Positions 7,218 to 15,870 of a stretch of DNA of 20,097 nt are shown piece after piece (the stretch's first letter is position 1; each line of letters begins with the position of its first letter). The DNA comes from Bog-877 sp049518775. GTDB lineage: Bacteria; Chloroflexota; Dormibacteria; Aeolococcales; Bog-877. The notes under the pieces were generated by a model. The model ran no database searches and was not told where the DNA came from. It worked only from the letters and a program-made list of their open reading frames with translations. A program made the translations under genes and the position numbers. Location of the stretch: contig JBEKRL010000033.1 of the NCBI GenBank assembly GCA_049518775.1, positions 1 through 20,097 of the forward strand. The letters run 5' to 3'.

Positions 7218-7764
7218 CTTTGCAATGAACAGGTTCGTGCTCAGCGACCCGGCCTCGTTCGGCCGCATCGATCGACCGACGGCGTACCGGCAGGTCCATC
7301 TCAGTGAGTTGAAAGGCATGTTCGCGGATGAGGATGCCTGGCAGCGTGCGATCGACCGTGATGATCCCCTCGTTTATGAGGTCTTCATGGTGGAGCCGGA
7401 GAGCCCGAGCGGATGGGACATGTCGTACGGAACCACGGTGATGCATCCCGGGCAGGTGGGCGGTGAGTACTTCTTCACCAAGGGCCACCGTCACATGCCG
7501 GCCGACCGTCCGGAGATGTACTACGTGCTCGGCGGCGAGGGTGTTCTGCTGCTGGCCGAGCTGTCGCCAGACGGACGCGTGGAAACGACTGAGAAGGTCG
7601 ATCTGAAGCCCGGCCTGGTCGCCTATATCGAGGCCCGCTATGCCCACCGGGTGGTGAACACCGGGTCCGTCGACCTGGCCTTCTTCTCGGCCTGGCCCAC
7701 TGACACCGGGCATGACTATGAGACGGTGGCGCGAAGCGGCTTTGGGCTCCGCCTGATGGGCTGA
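7210..7764 (+). CDS. Cupin-type phosphoglucose isomerase (archaeal type)
   Basis: The 184-residue protein matches the cupin glucose-6-phosphate isomerase family, a metal-dependent enzyme unrelated to the classical PGI fold, which interconverts glucose 6-phosphate and fructose 6-phosphate. The expected metal ligands are visible: H93 and H95 in KGHRHM, E102 in PEMYYVL and H146 in YAHRVVN. The family-typical GHDY follows at 167-170. The GTG at 7210 is chosen because GGAGGG ends 6 nt upstream; an ATG at 7225 is less well placed. It closes the operon, overlapping the aldolase by 8 bp. In context it links the BadF-type kinase (aldose 6-phosphate) to the PfkB-type kinase (ketose phosphate). It could act on a related phosphosugar. 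Confidence 0.88.
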   Translation: MNDFAMNRFVLSDPASFGRIDRPTAYRQVHLSELKGMFADEDAWQRAIDRDDPLVYEVFMVEPESPSGWDMSYGTTVMHPGQVGGEYFFTKGHRHMPADRPEMYYVLGGEGVLLLAELSPDGRVETTEKVDLKPGLVAYIEARYAHRVVNTGSVDLAFFSAWPTDTGHDYETVARSGFGLRLMG

Positions 7765-7828
7765 GGCCCTCCCCGCCTCGCACGGCGCTGGTGGCGAGCC
7801 GCGATGGGGCCAGCTGTTTCGGGTTGTC

Positions 7829-7861
7829 GTTCGGCGCTCCATCGCCCCCGGTTCGGCGCTC
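7829..7861. repeat. Short direct repeat, possible mobile-element end
   Basis: GTTCGGCGCTC occurs at 7829-7839 and 7851-7861, a 22-bp period. Just before it the sequence reads TGTC (7825-7828). This resembles the repeated blocks of an IS21-like terminus, but no transposase gene is attached, so it is at best a remnant. Confidence 0.35.
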
Positions 7862-7948
7862 AGCCGGTGCGTGCAGGGTCTGACTCGCTGGAGGGTGGCG
7901 GAGCGTGGTGTCGTGGCCGCGGTGACGTTGCCAACTCACACCGCGTCG

Positions 7949-7981
7949 ATGCCTTACTGGGCAGCCAATGCCTTACTGGGC
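7949..7981. repeat. Tandem short repeat
   Basis: ATGCCTTACTGGGC is present at 7949-7962 and again at 7968-7981 (19-bp period). A degenerate third copy starts at 7986. The repeat lies just beyond the 3' end of the cupin pseudogene. No function is evident. Confidence 0.6.
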
Positions 7982-8002
7982 GCCGATGCGTTCCTGTGCG
8001 GG

Positions 8003-8270
8003 CTACGCGGCCGCGTCGTTGATCTCACGGAGGAAGTCTTCGACACCGCCGGGAACCGCGATGAGCAGTACCGGCGCGGGCTCCGACCTCGTGGAGGGCG
8101 GGCGCCGCTCTGCGCGCCAGGAGGGCGAAGCTGTCTAGACCTGACTCCAGGAGGTCGTCTCCGCAGGTGACGACGAGAGCTCCCCGGAGCACGTTCCGTC
8201 GCTCGTCCTGTTGCGGTCGCTCCTGCCGGCTGCGCGGCTTGGCCACGGTGATCACACCGGGACTGGCCGT
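8003..8270 (-). pseudogene. Cupin-domain protein, frameshifted remnant
   Basis: Two frames together give the C-terminal half of a cupin protein. The upstream frame reads LRGALVVTCGDD, then SFALLARRAAPALHEVG. Near 8082-8090 the match moves to another frame, reading PVLLIAVPGGVEDFLREI and then NDAAA before the TAG at 8003-8005. This is the usual end of stand-alone cupins (xLRGxLxVTxGD, PRGxPHAxxNxG, xxPGGxExF). The metal-binding histidine segment expected upstream is not recognisable, and the PRGVPH region has become ARRAAP. The gene is therefore dead. It is read opposite to the flanking operon and regulator genes. Confidence 0.65.
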
Positions 8271-8731
8271 GACGCAGGCCTTCACATCAGGACCGTGACC
8301 GGGCATCTCCTCGCCTGGTCCATCGGTGTATCGGGCTGGTGGCTGCTGTGCGCTCGATGTTCCGCGCGTCCAGGCAAGAAGGCAACCCTGGTGGGAGCAC
8401 TGTTCTCTCCCGAGCGAAGCCTGTCTCAGGATGCGTCTGGCTCGCGGTGTTGCCAATCCGCCGCCACGCCTCCGGCACCCCGGCGGCGGTGCACGCACTT
8501 GGTCACAGCCGCGCTCAGCGTCCGGCCTGGCCTCGCTCCTGGAACTCGGTCGGAGGGCGCCGATGCCTCACCTCTACCTCGGTTGGCCCCGCCCAGCAGC
8601 CCATCCACCTCGGTGACATTGACGGTCTTGTGGAGACAGCTCCGGACCGGACGACGGGAAGCGCCTGGCCAAGCTAACATTGGCTGGCGAAGAAGACGGC
8701 GCCAGGCGCCTGAGAACACAGCGAGGCGGGG
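8271..8731. other. Stretch without a recognisable gene, upstream of the yhfZ-like gene
   Basis: About 460 bases. The minus strand probably contained the 5' half of the decayed cupin gene, but I cannot trace it. Close to the regulator start, an imperfect dyad GCCAA-N7-TTGGC (near 8669-8685) and two GGCGCC palindromes (around 8699-8710) could be operator elements. No convincing promoter boxes were found. Confidence 0.4.
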
Positions 8732-9682
8732 TTGCTCTTGCGGAGGGTGGGTCGTGACGGGGCACGGGCGACAGCCAGGGCAAGGCTGGCGGAGCTGATT
8801 GTGACGATGAGCCCAGGGGACCGGCTGCCCAGCGTCGGTGACCTGCAAAGGGAATTCGGCGTGGGAACCGGGACTGTGTCGGCTGCCATGGGGGAGCTCC
8901 AAAGCAGCGGCGCGGTGGAGGTTGACGCCCGCCAGCACCGTGGCTCATTCCTGGTCGGCCGTGACTTGGGCAGGCTCTGGGAGGTGATGAGGTGGCGGCC
9001 GATGCTCGGGGTGCTTCCCCTTCCTGGCAGCCTCGAGTTCGAAGGGCTTGCCTCGGGTCTTCGCTCTGAACTGACCCGCCTCGGCGTCCCGGTCGCGCTC
9101 ATCTACGCGCATGGGTCGACCCAGCGCTACGAGATGGTGGTCACCGAGCGAGCCGACTTTGCGGTGATGTCTGCATCTGCCAGCGCCTTCCTGTCCGCTT
9201 CCTCCTCTCCAACACGACCGGCTACTGAGGTGGTCATCGGCCTGGGTCCCGACAGCTACTACGCGACGGACTCGGTGGTCGTGATCGCGGGCTCGGAGAG
9301 GGACCAGCTACCGGCGCACCCGAGGGTGGGCATCGACAGCGCCTCATACGATCACACCCAACTCACGCATAGCGAGTTCCACGAGGGCGAGTTCGTGGAC
9401 GTGAGGTACGGGTTGCTGCCCGCTGCGGTCAGCGCCGGCATGGTGGACGTGGCCGTCTGGCACCGCACCTCGTTGGGCATCGGAATCCTAGACTCGAGGT
9501 TGACCACTTGGCCCCTAACGCAGCCCGCAGCCCAGAGCTTGCACGGCGATCTCAGCCATGCTGTCGTGGTCTCCCTGGCGACGAATTCGCTTGCTCGCGC
9601 GGCGCTGGCCGACGTGGACCCGGCCCTGGTCGAGCAGACCCAGCGGCGCGTCGCGTCCGGAGCGGCCCTGCCCCTCTTCTGA
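8732..9682 (+). CDS. yhfZ: YhfZ-family transcriptional regulator (GntR-like HTH + YhfZ domain)
   Basis: The 316-residue protein resembles E. coli YhfZ from end to end. It has an N-terminal GntR-like winged helix (about 10-75; GDRLPSVGDLQREFGVGTGTV, broken here only for reading as GDRLPSVGDL and EFGVGTGTV) with wing HRGSFLV. The YhfZ C-terminal domain follows: VLPLPGSLEFEGLASGLRSE around 93-112, YAHGSTQRYE, a central ligand-pocket region, and the end QRRVASG, comparable to QQRVVSG in YhfZ. That domain resembles a periplasmic-binding-protein fold, so it probably senses a small metabolite. TTG at 8732 is used because the homologous N-terminus (RRVGRDGARAT) needs it; GTG 8747 is the alternative. 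It is the nearest regulator to the permease-kinase operon. Confidence 0.82.
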   Translation: MLLRRVGRDGARATARARLAELIVTMSPGDRLPSVGDLQREFGVGTGTVSAAMGELQSSGAVEVDARQHRGSFLVGRDLGRLWEVMRWRPMLGVLPLPGSLEFEGLASGLRSELTRLGVPVALIYAHGSTQRYEMVVTERADFAVMSASASAFLSASSSPTRPATEVVIGLGPDSYYATDSVVVIAGSERDQLPAHPRVGIDSASYDHTQLTHSEFHEGEFVDVRYGLLPAAVSAGMVDVAVWHRTSLGIGILDSRLTTWPLTQPAAQSLHGDLSHAVVVSLATNSLARAALADVDPALVEQTQRRVASGAALPLF

Positions 9683-9698
9683 GCGGGCGCACCCCGCT
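9682..9698 (+). terminator. Weak hairpin after the yhfZ-like gene
   Basis: AGCGGG (9682-9687), a 5-nt loop, then CCCGCT (9693-9698), starting at the last base of the stop codon. There is no T-tract, so termination is only suggested. Confidence 0.25.
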
Positions 9699-10056
9699 GC
9701 TCTCGGGTCAAGCGGCCGGAGTGCGTTGCGGCAGCCAGGCCTGGTCAGCAACGAAGGCTCTGAGGCGGGCGGCCCGCCGGTTTCGCCTCAGGGCTCGGAG
9801 CGACTCCACCTTGGTGTCGCCGTGGGCAAGGTGGCACTCCCGGCCCACCCGGGTCGGCGCCTCTGCGCTGCCTCACGCTGCGCACCTCTCCACACGGTCG
9901 GCGCAGCGGACCGACGGGCAGCGACGTCGCGATGAGACCAGTCCCAGCCGCATGGGGACGCGGGCCGTCGGGGTGGCACTGCACCGCTCGGCTTTGGGAT
10001 GAGCTTTCCCCCTCGGTGTCCGGAGAAGATGCCCTGGACAGCGAGGGGAGCGGGAA
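9699..10056. other. Gene-free stretch between convergent genes
   Basis: About 360 bases between the YhfZ-like regulator and the 3' end of the ROK kinase. The only structure I see is a compact GC hairpin around 9764-9778 (GGCGGGC, one base, GCCCGCC), possibly part of a bidirectional terminator, again without a T-tract. No family-like translation was found. Confidence 0.4.
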
Positions 10057-10986
10057 TCAGCCCGGCCCGGCCACCTCGTCGCGGGCAAGCTCAAAGGCAC
10101 CGATGACTCCCCGGTCATCGCCCAGTTGGGCTCGCTCGATTAGGCAATGCTCACGGGCGGCGGGCCAACTTCCCTCCGCCACAGCCGCCACCATGGGCGT
10201 CCAGAACCTATCGCCGGCACCGAGGACCCCACCTCCCAAGGCGACGGCGTCCAGGTTGAGCAGGTTGATCAGGCCACCCAACGCGATCCCCAGGTAACGC
10301 GCCGTGAAGGCCAGCACCTTCTGGGACTTCTCGTCACCCGCGGCGGCGGCCCGGGCCACGTCGGCGGCACTGTCGGCACCCGCATCGCGAGCGATGGCGT
10401 CCCCGGACGCGATCGCGTTAAGGCACCCGCGGTGCCCACAGCTGCACATTGGACCGTCCGGCACTGCCACCATGTGGCCGAACTCCCCCGCCCCGCCCTC
10501 GGCACCCCGGTACAGGCGCCCATCGAGGATGAGGCCAGCCCCGATACCGGTGCTGACGGTGATGTAGGCGAAGTTGGCAACTCCCCGGCCCGCTCCCTGC
10601 CGCTGCTCCGCGAGAGCCGCCAGATTGGCGTCGTTCTCCACCAGACATCGACACCCCAGCTCGGCTTCCAGCAGCTGTCGCAGCGGGACCTCGTGCCAAC
10701 CGGTGAGGTTTGCGGCGGCATGGACCACTCCGGCGGTGGGGTCGACAGTGGCCGGAGCACCGATCGCCAGCACCATCCTCCCCAACGCAACATCGGGCGT
10801 GGACTTGGCGACCTCGCGGGCAAGCGTGCCAATTTGGCCGACGACGTTGTGGGGGCCGCCCTCTCGGTCGGTGATGGCCGCGGCACTCGCGATGATGCGA
10901 CCGGTCGGGTCGAACAGCGCCACCCGTACCCATGTGCCTCCGAGGTCCACCCCGATCACGTGAGTTGTGCGGCGATCGACGTTCAT
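10057..10986 (-). CDS. ROK-family sugar kinase (glucokinase-like)
   Basis: This 309-residue ROK protein has no N-terminal DNA-binding domain, so it is a kinase rather than a repressor. Motifs in order: ATP phosphate loop VDLGGTW (13-19), sugar/catalytic loop ENDANLAAL (117-125, base D119), GEFGHM (167-172), and the ROK zinc site H171 with CSCGHRGC (181-188). After the zinc cysteines the family normally has a glutamate that touches the sugar (GCLE); here it is N190, which may change specificity. The ATG at 10986 has TGAGGA about 8 nt upstream. It stands alone on the minus strand between two sugar loci and probably phosphorylates glucose or a related hexose. Confidence 0.88.
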   Translation of the reverse strand: MNVDRRTTHVIGVDLGGTWVRVALFDPTGRIIASAAAITDREGGPHNVVGQIGTLAREVAKSTPDVALGRMVLAIGAPATVDPTAGVVHAAANLTGWHEVPLRQLLEAELGCRCLVENDANLAALAEQRQGAGRGVANFAYITVSTGIGAGLILDGRLYRGAEGGAGEFGHMVAVPDGPMCSCGHRGCLNAIASGDAIARDAGADSAADVARAAAAGDEKSQKVLAFTARYLGIALGGLINLLNLDAVALGGGVLGAGDRFWTPMVAAVAEGSWPAAREHCLIERAQLGDDRGVIGAFELARDEVAGPG

Positions 10987-12108
10987 TGGCTATTCCTCAT
11001 GCAGTCCCTCGGCCGACCCGGGCCTGGTCGCACCGCGCCCCCGGACTCGCAAGAGGGTTGATCCTGAACCGACCGCGGCGGGCCCTGCCGACCTGACCAC
11101 GCGGGCTGGCAAGGTGGTCCGTGGCGACCGGGGAGATGTGGCTCGCCCGCCAGGGTCCCAGCATTCCGAGGTAGGGACCGGGCGTGGGCTGCATCCTGAG
11201 GGCGTGCACATGGCTGCGTTGAAGAGGCGCCGTCCTTAGCAGACGAGTCTCATCCAACTCGCCGATCAACGCGGCGACGGGTGCTCTGGGCGCCCGGTCG
11301 GAGTGGCGGCGACGTCGGCTGCCATCCTCAGAAGCGCACGTTGATGTCCTTGCGTCTCTTGCCTGGTGGTGCGGGGCGCCAGCATCTCGGGCTGCTGCCC
11401 ACCTGTTCCCGATCACCATTACGGGAGGACCATCAGGCTGACCTATCACGCTGAGCACAGACTTCCCATATGTGGCGAACACTGTTCCGCGCGCGACCCT
11501 GAACAGGATCAACGCGGCCCGGGGCGCTGCAACTGGACGACGGCCTTCTCGTAGCCAGCCTTCAGTATAGTCAAGCATGCCGACACGAAACATGAATGTC
11601 AGCGTCAGATCACGTTGAGGGATTCTCAGTGGGTGTGCGGCTCCGAGGTGGCGCGGCGGCGGTCGGAACCGGCGGCCTCATAACCATGGCTAGCGTCCTT
11701 CCCTGGATGTCGTCCCAGGTTGATCTGATGGCGTCGATGAAGCGCACGGCATGTCAGGTCGGTGCCGACCCGGAGTCCCGCCGGGCAGCGGCGGTAGCCG
11801 TTTCCCCTGGCCTGGTGGCCCTCCGGGGTGGGCCGAGGCGGCTCAACGGCTGGGCGACGCCGGGGTGGTGGTCTCGCTCGCCCCTCGCCGTCCCAACACG
11901 GTCCTGGCCCAAGGGGGCGCCGCGATGGGGGACCGCTGGGGAGGCGGTGTCGGTCAGGTGACTCACGGCGTCGACCTCACTGCTCCGCTCGCCGAGGCGA
12001 TTCCTCACCGAGATTCGCGGGTTCGCGCTGCCGGACTTGGTCAGGGCAGCACTCCTTCCCTCCCGTCGTGCCCATGCCGGCGTGCCTGACGGGCAGAGGA
12101 GGCCAGCC
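10987..12108. other. 1.1-kb stretch without a convincing gene
   Basis: No translation here matches a family I recognise. On the plus strand, 11596-11961 gives a product with one hydrophobic segment ending SVLPWMS (about residues 20-40), like small actinobacterial membrane proteins with a GxxLPWxS motif. The rest loses hydrophobicity, so it may be a decayed copy. On the minus strand, TATACT near 11560-11568 (part of CTTGACTATACTG) looks like a -10 box without a good -35. The ROK gene's promoter should lie in the left part of this stretch, but no clear boxes are visible. Confidence 0.4.
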
Positions 12109-15100
12109 GTGATCGTCCTGCCGGAGCGTCCCCGCCGGCTTGGCGATGAGCCGGTGGCGGTCTGGAGCGAGCCGGTCGCCATTCCCACCTATCCTGTCCC
12201 GGTCGCGGACCGCAACCCCATGTTCCTGGAGACTCGGGTCTACCAGGGGTCGTCCGGGCGCATCTACCCGAACCCGGTGATCGACCACCTGTCGGACCGG
12301 CGAGTCGAGCGTGCCTGGGCTGCAGTCCACCTCGAGAACGAGTACCTCAGGCTGATGGTCCTGCCCGAGATCGGCGGCCGGATCCACGTCGGGTTGGACC
12401 GCACCAACGGCTATGACTTCTTCTACCGCCAGAACGTCATCAAGCCGGCTCTGGTGGGGCTGCTCGGGCCGTGGATCTCAGGGGGCGTGGAGTTCAACTG
12501 GCCCCAGCACCACCGGCCATCCAGCTTCATGCCGGTCGACTGGGCGATCGAGGAGCTGCCGGACGGCGGGCGGACGGTCTGGTGCTCCGAGCATGAGCCC
12601 ATGGGGCGGATGAAGGGAATGCACGGGGTCACAGTTCGGCCCGGTTCCTCACTGGTGGAGCTTCGAGTCCGCCTGTTCAACCGGACGCCGGAGGTGCGCA
12701 CGTTCCTGTGGTGGGCCAACGCCGCGGCCCGGGTCCACGACCGCTACCAATCCTTCTTCCCGCCTGATGTCACCTATGTCGCCGACCATGCCAAGCGGGC
12801 GATGTCCACCTTCCCGGTCGCGCGCGGCGTCTACTACGGGATCGACTATGGCGCCCGACCACCGGCCCAGGCCGACCTCTCCTGGTACCGCAACATCCCC
12901 GTGCCCACCTCGTACATGGCGATGGGCACGGCGGGCGACTTCTTCGGCGGGTACGACCACTCCGCCGAGGCGGGTTTCGTCCACTGGGCCGACCACCGGA
13001 TCTCGCCGGGCAAGAAGCAGTGGACCTGGGGCAACGGCGAGTTCGGCTACGCCTGGGACCGGGAGCTGACCGATGCCGACGGCCCCTACGTCGAGCTCAT
13101 GGCCGGCGTCTACACCGACAACCAGCCCGACTTCAGCTTCCTCGGTCCGTACGAGACCAGGACCTTCAGTCAATACTGGTATCCCATCCAGCAGATCGGG
13201 CCCGCCCAGGCGGCCAGCCTCGAGGGGGCACTGAGCCTGGCTGTGGGCGATGGCCGCGCCCGCATCGGGGTGGCCGTGACATCAGCCCGGGCCGGCGCCG
13301 CCGTGCGACTTCTCGCCGGCCACCGGGTCCTCTGGGAGCGAACCGAGGACCTGGCCCCGGACCGGCCGCTGGTCGTCGAGCGCATCCCCATCCCACCTGG
13401 CGCGAGCCAGACGGAGCTCTGCCTGTCGGTGCAAGCCGATGGGCGAGAGCTAGTCGCCTGTCAGCTCCACCAGGCCGAGGCCGGAGAACCACCGCAGCCC
13501 GCGACGGAGCCCCGCCTGCCCGCCGACATCGCCTCGACGGAGGAGCTCTACCTGACCGGGTTGCATCTCGAGCAGTACCGGCACGCCACCCGGCGGCCCG
13601 AGGAGTACTGGACGGAGGCACTCCGGCGGGAGCCGGAGGATTCCCGCTCCAACACCGCCATGGGCTGGTGGCATCTGGGGCGCGGCGAGCTGGAGCAGGC
13701 CACCCGCCACTTCCGAAGGGCGGTGACCGTGCTCACGCGTCTCAACCCGAACCCCTACGACGCCGAGCCCCTGTACGGCCTGGGCCTGGCGCTGCGCCAT
13801 GCCGGCCATTTGGGGGAGGCCGACGAGGTCTTGGCCAAGGCCGCTTGGACCAGGGCGTGGCGCGGCCCGGCGCAGTTCGCCCGGGCCCAGCTGGCCGCCC
13901 GGCGCGGAGAGCTGGGGGAGGCAATCGGCCTGCTCGACCGGGTCGTCGATGGCGACTCCGACCAGTTCGCCGCCCTGACCCTCCGGGCTGCGATCCGCCG
14001 GCGGCAGGGCTGCCGGGAGGACGCGCTGCGCGACGTTCGCACGGTGCTGGCCAAGGACCCCCTTGACGCCCTTGCTCTGGATCAGCGCCGGCTGCTGGTG
14101 GCCAACGACGCCGTGCCGGCGGACTACCTCTCCAGCCCAGCCCTCCCGGCGGTTGACGGCCCGCTTCCGGGTGGGGTTCAGACCGCCCTCGACGTCGCCC
14201 ACGATTACGCTGCCGCTGGCCTGCTCGAGGAGGCGATCGAGGTCCTGCGAAGGCAGTTGCCGGCCGGGGATCCGGCCGGGCCGGTCCATCCCCTGGTCCG
14301 CTACACGCTCGGCTGGTTGCTCCATCGGGCGGGCGATCCCGAGTCGGTGGCGGAGCTCCGACGGGCGGCCGAGATGCGCCCTGACTACTGCTTCCCGGCT
14401 CGACTTGAAGAGATCGAGATCCTGGAGACAGCGATGACGGCGGACCCCACCGACGCCCGGGCCCCCTACTACCTGGGCAACCTCCTCTATGACCGCCGTC
14501 GGCATCGCGAGGCGGTAGCCCTGTGGCGCCGGGCGGCCCGGCTCGATCCCACCTTCCCAACCGTCCATCGCAACCTCGGGATCGCCGAGTTCAACGTCCT
14601 GGGGCGTTCGGACCTGGCATTGGCGTCCTACCGGCGGGCAATTCGAGCTGACCCCTCCGACTCCCGGGTCCTCTACGAGTTTGACCAGTTGCGCCGCCGC
14701 TGCGGCGAGGCGGCCGCGGACCGAATCCGCCTGCTCGAGCGGCGTCGTTCCCTGGTCGACGAGCGAGACGACCTCACCGTTGCCTACGTCACCCTCCTCA
14801 ATGGGCTCGGGCGTCACGAGGAGGCGTTGGCCGCCTTGTCCACCCGCCGTTTTCACCCCTGGGAGGGTGGCGAGGGACTGGTGTCGGCCCAGTGGGTGCT
14901 GGCGAATCTACGACTCGCTCAGGCCGCCCTCGAAGCCTGCGATCCTGACTTGGCCGTCGAGCGGCTCGAGGCCGCGCTCGAGCGACCACTCAACCTCGGC
15001 GAGGGCAAGCACCCGCTCACCCCTCAGAACGAGGTCCAGCACCATCTGGCGCTGGCACTCCGGGCCGCCGGTCGCGAGCAGGATGCGCAGGAGTGGCTTG

Positions 15101-15471
15101 GCTCCGCGGCGGCGGCCCAGGGTGACCTTCGCGCACCGCTCGGGGAGGCCGCCTACTGGCGGGCGCAGGCCCTACGCGCCCGGGGCGACGGAGATGGCGC
15201 CACGGCTCTGCTCCAAGACCTGCTGCGTTCCGCTCGACGACGGGCCCGGCAGCCGCAGGGGTTCGAGTACTTCGCAACCTCCCTGCCGACGTTCCTGATC
15301 TTCCGAGACGACCTCGATCGCCGGAACCGGACTGACTGTCGCTATCTCGAGGCACTGGCTCAGACTGGGTTGGGCCACTGTCGGGCCGCCGCCCGCGGCT
15401 TTCGGGAGGTGCTCGCGCTCGACGCCGACCACGGCGGCGCGGCCTGGCATCTTCGAGCGCTCATCCGGTGA
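12109..15471 (+). CDS. DUF5107 / mutarotase-like domain fused to TPR array
   Basis: The 1120-residue protein has an N-terminal DUF5107 domain (about 28-370), a short beta-rich linker (370-500) and a long TPR-type helical repeat region to the C-terminus (about 510-1118; for example AMGWWHLGRGELEQATRHF and YYLGNLLYDRRRHREAVAL). The first domain contains LENEYLRLMVLPEIGGRI (75-92) and GGVEFNWPQHH (125-135), which resemble galactose-mutarotase-fold sugar-binding domains. The GTG at 12109 is chosen because AGAGGAGG ends 6 nt upstream. No signal peptide is seen, so it is cytoplasmic. Lying ahead of galT and galK, it is probably part of galactose or galactoside metabolism; whether it is an enzyme or a sugar-binding scaffold is unknown. 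Confidence 0.82.
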   Translation: MIVLPERPRRLGDEPVAVWSEPVAIPTYPVPVADRNPMFLETRVYQGSSGRIYPNPVIDHLSDRRVERAWAAVHLENEYLRLMVLPEIGGRIHVGLDRTNGYDFFYRQNVIKPALVGLLGPWISGGVEFNWPQHHRPSSFMPVDWAIEELPDGGRTVWCSEHEPMGRMKGMHGVTVRPGSSLVELRVRLFNRTPEVRTFLWWANAAARVHDRYQSFFPPDVTYVADHAKRAMSTFPVARGVYYGIDYGARPPAQADLSWYRNIPVPTSYMAMGTAGDFFGGYDHSAEAGFVHWADHRISPGKKQWTWGNGEFGYAWDRELTDADGPYVELMAGVYTDNQPDFSFLGPYETRTFSQYWYPIQQIGPAQAASLEGALSLAVGDGRARIGVAVTSARAGAAVRLLAGHRVLWERTEDLAPDRPLVVERIPIPPGASQTELCLSVQADGRELVACQLHQAEAGEPPQPATEPRLPADIASTEELYLTGLHLEQYRHATRRPEEYWTEALRREPEDSRSNTAMGWWHLGRGELEQATRHFRRAVTVLTRLNPNPYDAEPLYGLGLALRHAGHLGEADEVLAKAAWTRAWRGPAQFARAQLAARRGELGEAIGLLDRVVDGDSDQFAALTLRAAIRRRQGCREDALRDVRTVLAKDPLDALALDQRRLLVANDAVPADYLSSPALPAVDGPLPGGVQTALDVAHDYAAAGLLEEAIEVLRRQLPAGDPAGPVHPLVRYTLGWLLHRAGDPESVAELRRAAEMRPDYCFPARLEEIEILETAMTADPTDARAPYYLGNLLYDRRRHREAVALWRRAARLDPTFPTVHRNLGIAEFNVLGRSDLALASYRRAIRADPSDSRVLYEFDQLRRRCGEAAADRIRLLERRRSLVDERDDLTVAYVTLLNGLGRHEEALAALSTRRFHPWEGGEGLVSAQWVLANLRLAQAALEACDPDLAVERLEAALERPLNLGEGKHPLTPQNEVQHHLALALRAAGREQDAQEWLGSAAAAQGDLRAPLGEAAYWRAQALRARGDGDGATALLQDLLRSARRRARQPQGFEYFATSLPTFLIFRDDLDRRNRTDCRYLEALAQTGLGHCRAAARGFREVLALDADHGGAAWHLRALIR

Positions 15472-15852
15472 GGTTGGCGCCCGGCGGCAGGAACGCAGCG
15501 GACCCGGCCAGCAGGAGCGGATGCGGGCGCGGCTCACGGCCGGCGCCCCTCATCGGGATGGGCGGCAGATGGCGGTGCTCATCTCTCTCGGCGGCGGTCT
15601 GATGAGGGCCGGCGCAGGCCAGGTTTGCCCGGTGTGGCCACCCGGGCCTGCCCTGACGGGGCCGAGGATAAGGCAAGCCGCCAGGGGAGTGGAGCAGTCG
15701 CCCCGGGGCCGGCCTGATCACCATTCGGTCGATGGTCGTGGCGCGGTCCTGGGCATGCACGGATGCTGCCAGGCGGGACCCGAATCCATCCCCAAAGACT
15801 CCCGCACTGCCGGCGCCGGCGCCGGTCCTGCCGAGGGGAACCAAGTCGACCG
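15472..15852. other. Intergenic stretch before galT
   Basis: About 380 bases with no family-like translation. The segment near 15808-15825 is a run of GCCGGC units that can fold on itself. A galT promoter is expected at its right end (see the -10 candidate). Confidence 0.4.
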
Positions 15853-15858
15853 CATAAT
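15853..15858 (+). promoter_or_regulatory. Candidate -10 box for galT-galK
   Basis: CATAAT lies 12 bases before the galT GTG in otherwise GC-rich DNA, so a transcript from it would have a leader of only about 5 nt. There is no clear -35 and no Shine-Dalgarno before the GTG, which agrees with a nearly leaderless message. Confidence 0.35.
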
Positions 15859-15870
15859 CACAACCCGTCA

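Noticed and set aside
10997..11593. A 198-codon minus-strand frame upstream of the ROK kinase
   Set aside because: The translation does not resemble any family I know, has no ribosome binding site at its start and has a composition like a random high-GC frame.
13450..14856. A 468-codon open frame on the minus strand inside the DUF5107-TPR gene
   Set aside because: The plus-strand frame has recognisable TPR repeats throughout; the minus frame has no motif and is explained by codon-position bias.
15808..15825. GCCGGC repeats before galT as a CRISPR or regulatory array
   Set aside because: Only a few adjacent units with no spacers; consistent with a simple GC-rich run.
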